Shown here piece by piece: positions 1-9,786 of a stretch of 10,187 nucleotides of DNA. The number at the start of each line of letters is the position of its first letter. The stretch's first letter is position 1. The position numbers were made by a program, and so were the translations under genes. Below the pieces are notes generated by a model. It saw only the letters and a list, made by a program, of their open reading frames with translations, made no database searches and had not been told where the DNA came from. The stretch comes from an uncultured Rivibacter sp. (lineage in GTDB: Bacteria > Pseudomonadota > Gammaproteobacteria > Burkholderiales > Burkholderiaceae), in contig CAMLNA010000147.1 in NCBI GenBank assembly GCA_946481025.1, positions 1 to 10,187 on the forward strand, written 5' to 3'.

Positions 1-838
1 CGATGCCGAAATTGCAGTGCATCGATTCGTCGCGCAGGATGTACTGGTACTGCTCGGCAGCGCCGGTCATCTTGTTCTGACGGCCCAGCGCGAGGATCTG
101 CGTGAAGCCGACATAGAAGAACAGCCCTTCCATCAGGCAGGCGAAGACGATCAGCGACTTGAGCAGCTTCTGGTCGTTTTCGGGAGTGCCGGTGTGGAAG
201 TTCAGATCCATGATCTGGTCGATGAACGGGATGAGGAACTCGTCCTTGTCCCGGATCGACTGCACTTCGTGGTAGCTGTTGAAGATCTCGCTTTCGTCGA
301 GACCCAGCGACTCCACGATGTATTGGTAGGCGTGCGTGTGGATCGCCTCTTCGAAGGCCTGGCGTAGCAGGAACTGCCGGCACTCGGGCGCCGTGATGTG
401 GCGGTAGGTGCCCAGCACGATGTTGTTGGCGGCCAGCGAATCGGCGGTCACGAAGAAGCCGAGGTTGCGCTTGATGATGCGGCGCTCGTCTTCGGAGAGG
501 CCGTTGGGATCCTTCCAGGTCGCGATGTCGCGCGACATGTTGATCTCCTGCGGCATCCAGTGGTTGGCACACGTGGCGAGGTACTTCTCCCAGGCCCACT
601 TGTACTTGAACGGCACCAGCTGATTCACATCGGTCTGGCCGTTGATGATGCGCTTGTCGGCAACGTTGACGCGACGTTCGCTCGTGGAGTGAACCGACTG
701 CGCGGCGGCAGTCGAGGCGGCAGCTGCAGATTGAAGAGGCGAGGAGGTCACGGCCCGCGCGTCGCCTTGCGGCGAGAGGGGCGCGGTGCTGTTGGAGGCT
801 AGCGATGTGGAACGAGCGTTGTCTTCCCAGACCAACAT
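1..838 (-). CDS. nrdB: Ribonucleoside-diphosphate reductase, beta (small, radical) subunit, 3' end missing
   Basis: NrdB carries the diiron-tyrosyl radical that NrdA uses to reduce ribonucleoside diphosphates in the cytoplasm. The first 279 residues are present and the C-terminal part lies outside the window. All six expected iron ligands and the radical tyrosine can be placed by comparison with E. coli NrdB: D133, E164, H167, E237, E271 and H274, with Y171 four residues after H167 (E-x-x-H-x3-Y). The ATG at 838 is chosen because AGGAAG lies 8 nt upstream and the start MLVWEDN is typical of Burkholderiales NrdB as I recall it. Residues 8-52 are a low-complexity Ala/Ser/Thr stretch, so the conserved fold begins near residue 55 ([14 protein letters not shown]). 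The gene lies 223 nt downstream of nrdA on the same strand and probably has its own promoter as well as read-through. The product is certain at family level. Confidence 0.97.
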   Translation of the reverse strand, partial: MLVWEDNARSTSLASNSTAPLSPQGDARAVTSSPLQSAAAASTAAAQSVHSTSERRVNVADKRIINGQTDVNQLVPFKYKWAWEKYLATCANHWMPQEINMSRDIATWKDPNGLSEDERRIIKRNLGFFVTADSLAANNIVLGTYRHITAPECRQFLLRQAFEEAIHTHAYQYIVESLGLDESEIFNSYHEVQSIRDKDEFLIPFIDQIMDLNFHTGTPENDQKLLKSLIVFACLMEGLFFYVGFTQILALGRQNKMTGAAEQYQYILRDESMHCNFGI

Positions 839-843
839 AAGGT

Positions 844-851
844 GAACTTCC
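844..851 (-). promoter_or_regulatory. nrdB ribosome binding site
   Basis: The minus strand reads AGGAAG followed by an 8-nt spacer before the ATG at 838. It supports that start over any downstream in-frame methionine. Confidence 0.6.
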
Positions 852-862
852 TATAACGGCGA

Positions 863-891
863 ATTATCGGAGTGTTGTGTTCAAACACCAA
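863..891 (-). promoter_or_regulatory. Probable nrdB promoter (sigma70 type)
   Basis: On the minus strand TTGGTG (886-891) and GATAAT (863-868) are separated by 17 bp. The -10 matches TATAAT at five of six positions; the -35 matches only TTG. The predicted transcript start is near 857, giving a leader of about 19 nt that still contains the AGGAAG ribosome binding site. An inverted repeat, GTGTT-TG-AACAC on the minus strand (877-888), overlaps the -35 and extends into the spacer, so it could be an operator. This is inference from motif spacing only. Confidence 0.45.
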
Positions 892-1014
892 GCACTTCTT
901 GACATCGCGAGGCGAAAGCTGTTGCGGTATCGCATCGCAATGCGGAGTCGAAGCGTGACTTGAGCGGCGCTGTCGAGCGCTTGCACACGGCGCGGCGCGG
1001 CTCGATGAATCGCA

Positions 1015-1054
1015 GCGACGACATGCATGAGTTGCTCGTCACGCATGTCGTCGC
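1015..1054 (-). terminator. Strong stem-loop after nrdA (12-bp perfect stem, no U-tract)
   Basis: GCGACGACATGC (1015-1026) and GCATGTCGTCGC (1043-1054) are perfect reverse complements separated by a 16-nt loop. The stem begins 7 nt after the nrdA stop codon (1062-1064) on the minus strand. The sequence following it on that strand (TGCGATTC) lacks a run of T, so it is not a textbook intrinsic terminator. It may reduce read-through into nrdB, protect the nrdA 3' end, or mark a processing site. The hairpin is seen directly; its role is not. Confidence 0.5.
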
Positions 1055-1061
1055 CACTCGC

Positions 1062-3983
<2,922 letters not shown>

Positions 3984-4222
3984 GAGTTGTTCCTTCTGGT
4001 GCCTGGGTACTCTGACTGCTGCTGATCTTGATCGCCACGCAACGACCGTGCCGCAGGCGCCGGCATTGCGTTGCGCTGGGGTCGGGTCAGTCGGGCGGGT
4101 GTCCTGGTCCTGCGCTTTCCCCATGTCGCGCGGCGCGTGACGGGCGACCCTCGATGCACTTGTGCGAGTCATCGAAACCAGGGGCCGGGGGCAGGCTTTT
4201 CAGGGCCGAGAGGATACCACGA
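3984..4222 (-). other. Long nrdA 5' leader without a recognisable gene
   Basis: If transcription starts near 4222, nrdA has an untranslated leader of about 240 nt. The nrdA frame has no stop codon across this stretch back to 4172, which accounts for the longer open frame. I see no conserved riboswitch motif and no convincing leader peptide. Coding of the extension cannot be excluded from the sequence alone. Confidence 0.4.
3991..3997 (-). promoter_or_regulatory. nrdA ribosome binding site that decides the start
   Basis: The minus strand reads AGAAGGA with a 7-nt spacer to the ATG at 3983. The competing in-frame ATG at 4172 is preceded by pyrimidine-rich CCCCTGGTTTCG with no Shine-Dalgarno match. 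Confidence 0.75.
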
Positions 4223-4226
4223 CGGG

Positions 4227-4242
4227 ACACTATATCTAGCGC
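4227..4242 (-). promoter_or_regulatory. NrdR box, proximal
   Basis: The plus strand reads ACACTATATCTAGCGC, matching the symmetric NrdR consensus ACACTATATATAGTGT at 13 of 16 positions. It covers the predicted -10 of nrdA. NrdR is the zinc-finger/ATP-cone repressor of ribonucleotide reductase operons. It binds paired boxes spaced about three helical turns apart, as found here. Confidence 0.75.
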
Positions 4243-4257
4243 ACCCCACCCCTTCAA
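4229..4257 (-). promoter_or_regulatory. nrdA promoter (sigma70 type)
   Basis: On the minus strand TTGAAG (4252-4257) and TATAGT (4229-4234) are 17 bp apart. The -10 matches the consensus at five of six positions and the -35 at four. Predicted start of transcription is near 4222. One NrdR-like box covers the -10 and a second abuts the upstream edge of the -35, as expected for a repressed promoter. Confidence 0.6.
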
Positions 4258-4273
4258 GCACTACGTATAGCGT
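4258..4273 (-). promoter_or_regulatory. NrdR box, distal
   Basis: The plus strand reads GCACTACGTATAGCGT, 12 of 16 matches to the NrdR consensus. It begins 31 bp from the start of the proximal box, with 15 bp between boxes, so both lie on the same face of the helix. It sits immediately upstream of the predicted -35. The pairing and spacing make a chance match unlikely. Confidence 0.7.
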
Positions 4274-4283
4274 GTTTACGCTA
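4268..4283. repeat. Palindrome TAGCGT-GTTT-ACGCTA overlapping the distal NrdR box
   Basis: A perfect inverted repeat with 6-bp arms and a 4-bp centre shares its left arm with the right half of the distal NrdR box. It lies just upstream of the nrdA -35. It does not match the NrdR consensus and I do not recognise the binding protein, if any. Confidence 0.4.
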
Positions 4284-4435
4284 GGCCGCAGAAGCACACA
4301 TTTCGTGATGCGGCGCACACACGGGCGCACGCTGCGCCATTGCTGAAGGCAGGAACCCGAACCCGCATCAGGCCTTGCTTGCAGCCCGATTCGCTGCGCG
4401 CGGCAGCATGGATGCTCGGATGCTCGGCACGCGCC
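4284..4435. other. Spacer between ampD and the nrdA control region
   Basis: No gene is supported here. The stretch holds a short tandem repeat, GGATGCTC twice (4410-4425), an imperfect hairpin just past the ampD stop, and a weak GGCGCA/TGCGCC inverted repeat (4312-4338). Otherwise I see nothing in it. Confidence 0.5.
4397..4434 (-). terminator. Weak candidate hairpin after ampD
   Basis: Outer arms CGCGC/GCGCG (4397-4401 with 4430-4434) and inner arms AGCAT/ATGCT (4405-4409 with 4420-4424) are separated by a small internal loop and close over a 10-nt loop. It begins 1 nt after the ampD stop on the minus strand. No T-run follows, so termination here is only a possibility; Rho-dependent ending is equally likely. 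Confidence 0.25.
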
Positions 4436-5029
4436 TCAAGCCGCGTTCAACACGCCCGCGGGAAAGCACCGATCCGGCCATCCCAAGCTTGTGGCGAGCA
4501 GGCGCCAGTCGAAGCCGCTGCCGGGGTCTCGCTTGCGTGCAGGCGCGACGTGTTCGTGCCCGACTGCCTGGGCGATCGGGTAGCGCGCCGCCAGTTCGCG
4601 CAGCAGCGTTGCCAGCACCTCGTACTGCACCGTCTCGAACAGATGGTCTTCGAGACCTTCGAGTTCGATGCCCACCGAATAGTCGTTGCACTCGTCGCGC
4701 CCGCCCCAGCTCGAGCGGCCTGCATGCCACGCACGGTCGTCGACCGACACGAACTGGAGCAACTCGCCGTGCCGACGGATCAGGAAGTGCGCCGACACGG
4801 TCGCCCCGCGGATCTGCTCGAAGTACGGGTGGGCCGACCAGTCGAGCCGGTTGGTGAACAGCCGCTCGATCTCGTCGCCGCCGTACTGGCCGGGCGGCAG
4901 GCTGATCGAGTGGACGATGGCCAGCGTGGGCGGCGTTCCGTCGGCAGGGCGGGGCCCGAAGTTGGGCGAGTCGATGCGCCGGGCCGCGGCCCACCAGCCG
5001 CCGGACCACGCCGAGGCACCTGCGCTCAT
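4436..5029 (-). CDS. ampD: 1,6-anhydro-N-acetylmuramyl-L-alanine amidase AmpD
   Basis: AmpD is a cytoplasmic zinc amidase that cuts the stem peptide from anhydro-muropeptides during cell-wall recycling; its loss induces AmpC beta-lactamase in species with AmpR. The 197-residue protein is close to the usual length of about 185. Compared with Citrobacter AmpD, the zinc ligands map to H40 (VHSISLPPG), H158 (GHEHVAP) and D168 (RKRDPG). The catalytic partners map to E122 (GIELEG) and K166. The AWHAG and CNDYSVG blocks (100-104 and 114-120) are also typical. There is no signal peptide, as expected for AmpD rather than periplasmic AmiD. The ATG overlaps the pilR stop in an ATGA (5026-5029) with no clear ribosome binding site, so it is probably translationally coupled. 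It is the last gene of the pil cluster. Family assignment is secure. Confidence 0.95.
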   Translation of the reverse strand: MSAGASAWSGGWWAAARRIDSPNFGPRPADGTPPTLAIVHSISLPPGQYGGDEIERLFTNRLDWSAHPYFEQIRGATVSAHFLIRRHGELLQFVSVDDRAWHAGRSSWGGRDECNDYSVGIELEGLEDHLFETVQYEVLATLLRELAARYPIAQAVGHEHVAPARKRDPGSGFDWRLLATSLGWPDRCFPAGVLNAA

Positions 5030-6654
5030 GTGGCGTCCGGTGTGTCGCCGGGCTCGGCCGGCTCGCCGATGGTGAGTCCCTGGTCGGCCACCTGGATACC
5101 CAGGCGGGCCATGCGGTAACGCATCTGCCGCAGCGACAGGCCGAGGCTGGCACCCGCCGCCGTGCGATTGAAGCGATGACGCTCCAACGCACGCACGAGG
5201 ATGTCTCTCTCGACACCGTCGAGGTAAGCCGCCAGGTCGCTCGGCAAGGCATCGCTGGCACGCCGCGCCGGCGGGGGCGGCGGGCTGTCGGGCGGCGGCG
5301 GCAGGTGCACCGGCTCCAAAGCGGCCGGTTGAGTGAGGAGCGTGTCGAAGTCCTGCGGGCCGCTGTCGCCGAAGCCCGCATCGGGCAGCCCCAGGTCGGC
5401 CACGGTGATGATCTCGCCACCCGACAAGGCCACGGCGCGGTGCAGGAGGTTCTCGAGCTCTCGCACGTTGCCGGGGAACGGATAGCGCATCAGGTGCATC
5501 AGCGCATCGCGGCTGAGCTGCGGCGGCGGGCTCACGCCGGCGTCGGAGGCGATGCGGGTCAGCACCCGGTCGCAGATCGCCATCAGGTCTTCGAGCCGCT
5601 CGCGCAGCGGGGGCGTGCGGATCTGGATGACGTTGAGCCGGTAGTAGAGGTCTTGCCGGAAACGGCCGTTCTGCACCTCGGCGGCCAGGTCCTTGTGCGT
5701 GGCACTCACGATGCGCACGTCCACCGGCACCTCGCTCACGGCCCCCACCGACCGCACCGCGCGCTCCTGGATGGAGCGCAGCAGCTTCGACTGCATCGAC
5801 AGCGGCAGGTCACCGATCTCGTCGAGAAACAGCGTGCCGCCGCGCGCCGCCTGGAAGAACCCTTCGCGGTCTTCGGCGGCGCCGGTGAACGCACCCTTGC
5901 GATAGCCGAAGAACTCGGCTTCGAGCAACTGCTCGGGGATGGCGCCGCAGTTCACCGCGATGAAAGGTTGCGCGGCCCGCGCGCTCACTTCGTGGATGGC
6001 GCGGGCCACCAGTTCCTTGCCGGTACCCGACTCGCCGTGCACGAGCACCGGCGCCATGCTGCGGGCCACCTTCTCGACCAGCGAGCGAACGTGCTGCATG
6101 GCTTGCGAGCTGCCGGCCATGCGATTGAGCGCGGGACTGCCAAATGAAGCGGCCGCGATCGGCGCGGGCGTCGGTGCTGCCGCGGGCGGACGCGCACCCT
6201 TGGCAGCGACCGCGGAAGCAGGAGCCGCGGCGTTTTCAGACGGCAGGTTGGCTGGCTGCACGGTGGGGCCGGGAGACATCACGCGGCCGAGCGCCGAGGC
6301 CACCACGGTGCGGAACTGCTTCAGATCGACCGGCTTGGTGAGGTAGTCGTAGGCCCCGGCCTTCAGCGCCTCGACCGCGTTCTCGGCCGAGCCATATGCC
6401 GTGATCACCACCGCCTTCTCGCGCCGTCCGGCTTCCTCGAGCCGATGCAGCAGGTCGAGCCCGGTGCCGTCGGGCAGGCGCATGTCGGTGATGACGGCGC
6501 TGTAGGTGCGGTCCTTCAGGTGCAGCCACGCGTCTTCGACCGTGCCCGCTGTCTCGACGTCGTATCCCTCGCGCAGCAGCGTCAGCTCGTACAGCGTGCG
6601 CAGGTCGGGCTCGTCGTCGACGACCAGCAGGCTGAAGTGGGCAGGGGTGCTCAT
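5026..6654 (-). CDS. pilR: Sigma54-dependent response regulator PilR (NtrC family)
   Basis: PilR is the DNA-binding partner of PilS and activates sigma54 promoters, classically pilA for type IV pili. The 542-residue protein shows a receiver domain (about 8-123) with acidic D13/D14, phospho-acceptor D57 and K107. A Pro/Ala-rich linker (about 127-176) follows. The AAA+ domain (about 180-412) has Walker A GESGTGKE (207-214), the sigma54-contacting GAFTGA loop (254-259) and Walker B LFLDEIGD (275-282). A Fis-type helix-turn-helix lies at about 484-520 ([19 protein letters not shown]). A poly-proline segment (452-462) joins the last two domains. PilR is preferred over NtrC or other family members because of the linked PilS-like kinase and the gene order. 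It overlaps pilS by ATGA (6651-6654). The target genes are not in the window, so control of pili is inference. Confidence 0.9.
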   Translation of the reverse strand: MSTPAHFSLLVVDDEPDLRTLYELTLLREGYDVETAGTVEDAWLHLKDRTYSAVITDMRLPDGTGLDLLHRLEEAGRREKAVVITAYGSAENAVEALKAGAYDYLTKPVDLKQFRTVVASALGRVMSPGPTVQPANLPSENAAAPASAVAAKGARPPAAAPTPAPIAAASFGSPALNRMAGSSQAMQHVRSLVEKVARSMAPVLVHGESGTGKELVARAIHEVSARAAQPFIAVNCGAIPEQLLEAEFFGYRKGAFTGAAEDREGFFQAARGGTLFLDEIGDLPLSMQSKLLRSIQERAVRSVGAVSEVPVDVRIVSATHKDLAAEVQNGRFRQDLYYRLNVIQIRTPPLRERLEDLMAICDRVLTRIASDAGVSPPPQLSRDALMHLMRYPFPGNVRELENLLHRAVALSGGEIITVADLGLPDAGFGDSGPQDFDTLLTQPAALEPVHLPPPPDSPPPPPARRASDALPSDLAAYLDGVERDILVRALERHRFNRTAAGASLGLSLRQMRYRMARLGIQVADQGLTIGEPAEPGDTPDAT

Positions 6655-8597
6655 ATTTGAAGGCGGGCTTCGGGCAGGTCCAGCAGCGGTTCGCGCTTGA
6701 GGGTGATGAAAAACTCGTTGCGGTGACGCTCGGTCGCGGGCCGCTGACGGTAATCGATGCTAGCGCCGTAGCGTTCGCAAAGTTCGCGGCAAATATACAA
6801 GCCCAACCCGGTGCCACGACTTCGTGTCGAGAAGAAAGGTTCGAACAGGTAGCGCTCCACGTCCGGTGCAATGGGCGGCCCGTCGCTCAGCACCGAAAGT
6901 TCGAGCTGGTCGGTCTCGCGCTGCATCATCAGGCGAACCCACACGGCAGCGGTGGCCTTGGTGCCGTGGCGATGGGCGTTGTCCAGGAGGTTCACGAGCA
7001 CGCGGCGCAGATGGTCCTCGTCGAAACGGGCGCCGACGGATTCATCGGGCAGGCCGACCTTGAGCGGACTGCGCTCACCGAGCGGCAACTGGGCCGTGCG
7101 GGCCCATTCGCTGCACACGGAGGCAACCAGTGTGCCCAGCTCGATCACACCGGCCTCGGGCGCGGTACCGGGCGCCACTTCCATCACGTCGTCGACGATG
7201 CGCTTCAGGCGCTGCACGTTGTCGGCCACCATCTGCGTGAGCTGGCGCTGGCCGGGCGTGGTGGCATCCTCCGAAAGCAGCGCATTGGCCTGGGAGATGG
7301 CCGCCAGCGGGTTGCGGATCTCGTGGGCGATGCCGGCCGACACACGGCCCATGGCCGCAAGTTTCTCCTGGCGCACGCGGGCCTCGGCCGTGCGCACGTC
7401 TTCGAGGAACAGCACGCAAAACTCTTCAGGGGCCCGCGGATCCCGCCTGCGCGTGAAGCGCACGCGCAGGCGCAGCTGTCGCGTCCCGCCGCTCGCGAAG
7501 CTCAGCAGGACATCCCGCCCGGCTTCAGGCCAGATGCTTTCTGCAAAGGCTTTTTCCACTGACTTGACCAGCGGCTCCCAGGCTGCCACGCCGCGCAGCT
7601 GGAAGGGCGCCTGCCGCGTCATGCCGTCCTCGGCCAGCAGCAAGCGCGCCGCCGGGTTGGCCGCGCGCACGCGGCCGCGACGGTCCACGACCAGCACGCC
7701 CTCCTGCATCTCCTCGATCACCAGGCGGTTCAGCTGGGCCTGCTGGCGCGCCAGCTCGAGGCTGCCCCGCGCAGTGAGTTCCTCTCGGGCAAGACGGCCG
7801 GCCAGTTCGCCGGCCAGGATGGTGATGACGAAGAAGCCGATGCCGGCGAGGCCCGCCTGCGTGATGAGCAACGAAGGCACGCCGCCGGCCTGCACGTTGA
7901 GCCAGGCGGTGCCGAGCAGGATGATCGCGACCAGCGCGGCCGTGGCCAGCGCGGCCAGGCGCGAGGTCAGCACCCCGGCCATGAGCACGGGCAGCACCAG
8001 CAGCGCCACGTAGTTGAGGCTGGACGCCGAGGCCAGCGCGTGCAGCGCCGAGAACGCGAGCACGTCCACGCCGATGGTCAGCAACCACTGCCCGCGGCGC
8101 AGCCGGGTGACCGGCTGGCCCGAGGCACTTGCCATGCTCAGCCCCGGCAGGAGCCAGATGCTGACGGCCACCGCCGCATAGGCGACGCACATGCCCAGCA
8201 CCAGCGCGGGCGGCTTGCCCGAGAAGAAGCTGGCCACCACCTGCGCCCCCAGCAAGGCCATGCCGAGCGCCGCACGAGCACCGAGGAAGGCCCGGTAGAT
8301 GCGCTGGAAGGACGGGCGCGTGGTGCTCACGAGCCGACGCGCCTGGCGCGAGATGAAACGCGAGTCGAGCGGCGACTGACCTTGCAGATTGCTCCAGTCG
8401 CCGTCGTAGCGCGACTCGTCGTGGAGTGCGTCGGCATCCGCGGCGTCGGCGGGGTCGAGCCTCGTGTCGTCTGCGACACCGAGGGCGCCGAACCACGACT
8501 CCTCCGGCGCGCTGCGCCCCTCCTTGCGGGCGGCGGCCTGGTGGGCCGACTGCCGCCGCGCCCCGCGGCTGCTGCCCTGCCTGCTGCCGGCGCTCAA
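6651..8597 (-). CDS. pilS: Membrane sensor histidine kinase PilS (TTG start)
   Basis: PilS senses an envelope signal, in Pseudomonas the pilin level in the membrane, and phosphorylates PilR. From the TTG the protein is 648 residues. An N-terminal hydrophilic region of about 100 residues is followed by six likely membrane helices (about 106-125, 130-152, 171-190, 195-212, 214-234, 246-264) and a PAS domain (about 290-400). The kinase core has H425 in AHEIRNP, N540 in [11 protein letters not shown]572-G573 and the F/G2 motif [17 protein letters not shown] chose TTG at 8597 because GAGGG lies 6 nt upstream and it overlaps the preceding gene's stop in a TTGA. No in-frame ATG exists before the first membrane helix unless one runs through the upstream gene. 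A GTG inside RRLVSTTRP (about residue 90) is the alternative. Kinase identity is firm; the start is moderate. Confidence 0.88.
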   Translation of the reverse strand: MSAGSRQGSSRGARRQSAHQAAARKEGRSAPEESWFGALGVADDTRLDPADAADADALHDESRYDGDWSNLQGQSPLDSRFISRQARRLVSTTRPSFQRIYRAFLGARAALGMALLGAQVVASFFSGKPPALVLGMCVAYAAVAVSIWLLPGLSMASASGQPVTRLRRGQWLLTIGVDVLAFSALHALASASSLNYVALLVLPVLMAGVLTSRLAALATAALVAIILLGTAWLNVQAGGVPSLLITQAGLAGIGFFVITILAGELAGRLAREELTARGSLELARQQAQLNRLVIEEMQEGVLVVDRRGRVRAANPAARLLLAEDGMTRQAPFQLRGVAAWEPLVKSVEKAFAESIWPEAGRDVLLSFASGGTRQLRLRVRFTRRRDPRAPEEFCVLFLEDVRTAEARVRQEKLAAMGRVSAGIAHEIRNPLAAISQANALLSEDATTPGQRQLTQMVADNVQRLKRIVDDVMEVAPGTAPEAGVIELGTLVASVCSEWARTAQLPLGERSPLKVGLPDESVGARFDEDHLRRVLVNLLDNAHRHGTKATAAVWVRLMMQRETDQLELSVLSDGPPIAPDVERYLFEPFFSTRSRGTGLGLYICRELCERYGASIDYRQRPATERHRNEFFITLKREPLLDLPEARLQI

Positions 8598-8860
8598 GCC
8601 TGGCCCTCGTGCAGCTGTCGGTGGGACTCGCTGCAGTAGAGCCGGCCGCCAGGCGCGGGCAAGGCTTCGCTGCGAGGCAGGTGTACGCCGCAGTGCGCGC
8701 AGGCGACCACCTGCTGCACCGGCTCCTCGCCTTGCCTCGAGGCCGGTGCCGGCATGTCGTCGGTCCGTCGGGCGCCCTTCGTGCTCGAGCCAGCGCTCCG
8801 GCCCGACCGCATGACCCACAACACCGCCACGACGATCAGCAGCAAGACGAGGTACTTCAC
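8594..8860 (-). CDS. Small membrane-anchored zinc-ribbon protein, PP0621-like, function unknown
   Basis: This 88-residue protein starts with a single hydrophobic helix (about 2-17, KYLVLLLIVVAVLWVM). A flexible Ser/Pro-rich stretch (about 18-48) follows. The C-terminal domain has C54-x2-C57 (CAHC) and C76-x3-H80 (CSESH), likely one zinc site of four ligands. The pattern matches what I recall as the PP0621 family, commonly found beside pilS in beta- and gammaproteobacteria; no function is established to my knowledge. The helix lies at the extreme N terminus with a short positive segment after it (R18, R21, K28, R31, R32), which suggests an inner-membrane anchor with the ribbon in the cytoplasm. 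The GTG at 8860 is chosen because it starts 10 nt after the ccsA-like stop and gives the compact MKYLVLLL start. The ribosome binding site is weak. The stop overlaps the pilS start (TTGA). Confidence 0.78.
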   Translation of the reverse strand: MKYLVLLLIVVAVLWVMRSGRSAGSSTKGARRTDDMPAPASRQGEEPVQQVVACAHCGVHLPRSEALPAPGGRLYCSESHRQLHEGQA

Positions 8861-8870
8861 GCCGGCACCG

Positions 8871-9710
8871 TCACATCGCCGCCGAGGCACGTTTGAGCAC
8901 GACCTCGAGCACGAACCGCGACCCGACGTACCCCAGCAGCAGCAGCATCGCGCCGACGTACAGCCAGCGGGTGGCGTTGCGCCCGCGCCAGCCGAAGGCC
9001 GCGCGGCCGGCGAGCAGCGCGGCAAACACCGCCCAGCCCAGCACCGAGAACACCGTCTTGTGGTCCCACCTCCAGGGGCTGGCATACCACCAGCCCAGCA
9101 CCAGTGCCATCGACAGCACGACGAAACCGGCAGCCACGAAGCGGAAGGTCAGCGTCTCGAGGCGCAGAAGCGGCAGGCCCATCGGCGTGGGCGGCTGCCT
9201 GAGCGTGCCCGCGCCGCTGGGCTTCAGGCGCATCTGCCGCTCGGCGTTGCTCAGCAGCGCCGCATGCAGCACGGCCGCGCCGAACAGTCCGTAGGAGGCA
9301 ATGCCCAGCACCCAGTGCAGCGGCGCCCAGGCCGAGCCGGCGTGGGGCCGGAATTCGCCGGGGAAGAGCAGCGCAAGCAGCACGGCCGTGGCGCCCAGCA
9401 AGGCCAGCACGCGGCGCACGCCGGGCAGCGGCACCAGGCGGCTTTCCACCGCGTACACGGCAAGCACCAGCCACAAGGTCACTGACAGCGCCGGCGCAAA
9501 GCCGAAACGCGCGCCGGGCTGCACGGCGCCGATGCCGAGGGTGTCGACCACGATGGCCGCGGCGTGCGCCACCCATCCGGCGAGCAAGCCCACACGCAAC
9601 GCGTGGGCTTCGCCGCGCAGCGTCGCCACCGCATAGCCGGCCAGCGCGAGCACGCTGGGCAAGGCCAGAGCCCACCAGCCGGGCGAGTCGAGACGGGGCA
9701 ATAGAATCAT
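8871..9710 (-). CDS. ccsA: CcsA/YpjD-like inner-membrane protein (cytochrome c assembly family)
   Basis: This 279-residue polytopic protein has about eight hydrophobic helices (roughly 13-30, 40-59, 71-88, 98-116, 131-153, 190-209, 219-236, 247-268). It resembles the CcsA/YpjD branch of the heme-handling family that includes CcmC, CcmF and CcsA. Candidate conserved histidines are H49, H132 (PLHWVLGIASYG) and H217 within WRWDHK (213-218), a family-like WxWDxK signature. The usual family role is heme handling for cytochrome c maturation. However, YpjD-type paralogues next to ffh are poorly characterised, so the exact role is inferred. It is the first gene of the leftward operon, divergent from ffh. 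The ATG at 9710 gives the expected length. No clear Shine-Dalgarno is seen, so the start may be near-leaderless or slightly different. Confidence 0.85.
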   Translation of the reverse strand: MILLPRLDSPGWWALALPSVLALAGYAVATLRGEAHALRVGLLAGWVAHAAAIVVDTLGIGAVQPGARFGFAPALSVTLWLVLAVYAVESRLVPLPGVRRVLALLGATAVLLALLFPGEFRPHAGSAWAPLHWVLGIASYGLFGAAVLHAALLSNAERQMRLKPSGAGTLRQPPTPMGLPLLRLETLTFRFVAAGFVVLSMALVLGWWYASPWRWDHKTVFSVLGWAVFAALLAGRAAFGWRGRNATRWLYVGAMLLLLGYVGSRFVLEVVLKRASAAM

Positions 9711-9786
9711 CGGCCACAGTGTACTTTCGGGTACGCGCCCTCACGCCGAGCATTCACGCACGCTGGCTTCAACGCCCCGTATCCGC
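9711..9786. promoter_or_regulatory. Compact divergent control region between ccsA-like gene and ffh
   Basis: This 76-bp region must carry or adjoin the start signals for both directions. Toward ccsA, a TACACT on the minus strand (9718-9723) could be a -10, which would put the transcript start almost at the ATG. Toward ffh, TAGAAT at 9702-9707, inside the start of the ccsA-like gene, is a possible -10. Neither has a good -35, so these are weak calls. Confidence 0.3.

Noticed and set aside
551..575. TGGCAC-like sequence resembling part of a sigma54 promoter
   Set aside because: It lies deep inside nrdB in the wrong context and lacks a proper -12 TTGC element.
864..1046. 60-codon minus-strand frame in the nrdA-nrdB spacer
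   Set aside because: No recognisable motif, starts inside the hairpin loop region and ends over the predicted nrdB promoter; likely chance.
4410..4425. Two tandem copies of GGATGCTC as a possible repeat array
   Set aside because: Only two copies, with no spacer pattern and no associated cas or integrase gene; at most a minor local duplication.
4368..5420. 350-codon minus-strand frame overlapping ampD and the end of pilR
   Set aside because: It is out of frame with both recognised proteins and its translation is Arg/Pro-rich; AmpD motifs lie in the other frame.
5176..6147. 323-codon plus-strand open frame opposite pilR
   Set aside because: It mirrors conserved AAA+ and helix-turn-helix coding sequence; Arg/His/Val-rich with no motif of its own.
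8598..8819. Upstream ATG extension of pilS through the zinc-ribbon gene
   Set aside because: It would overlap the zinc-ribbon gene almost entirely in another frame and has an Arg-rich shadow-like composition; the TTG at 8597 has a good ribosome binding site.
8857..9753. 298-codon minus-strand frame overlapping the ccsA-like gene
   Set aside because: Arg/Ala/Gly-rich shadow; the helical membrane protein in the neighbouring frame explains the sequence.
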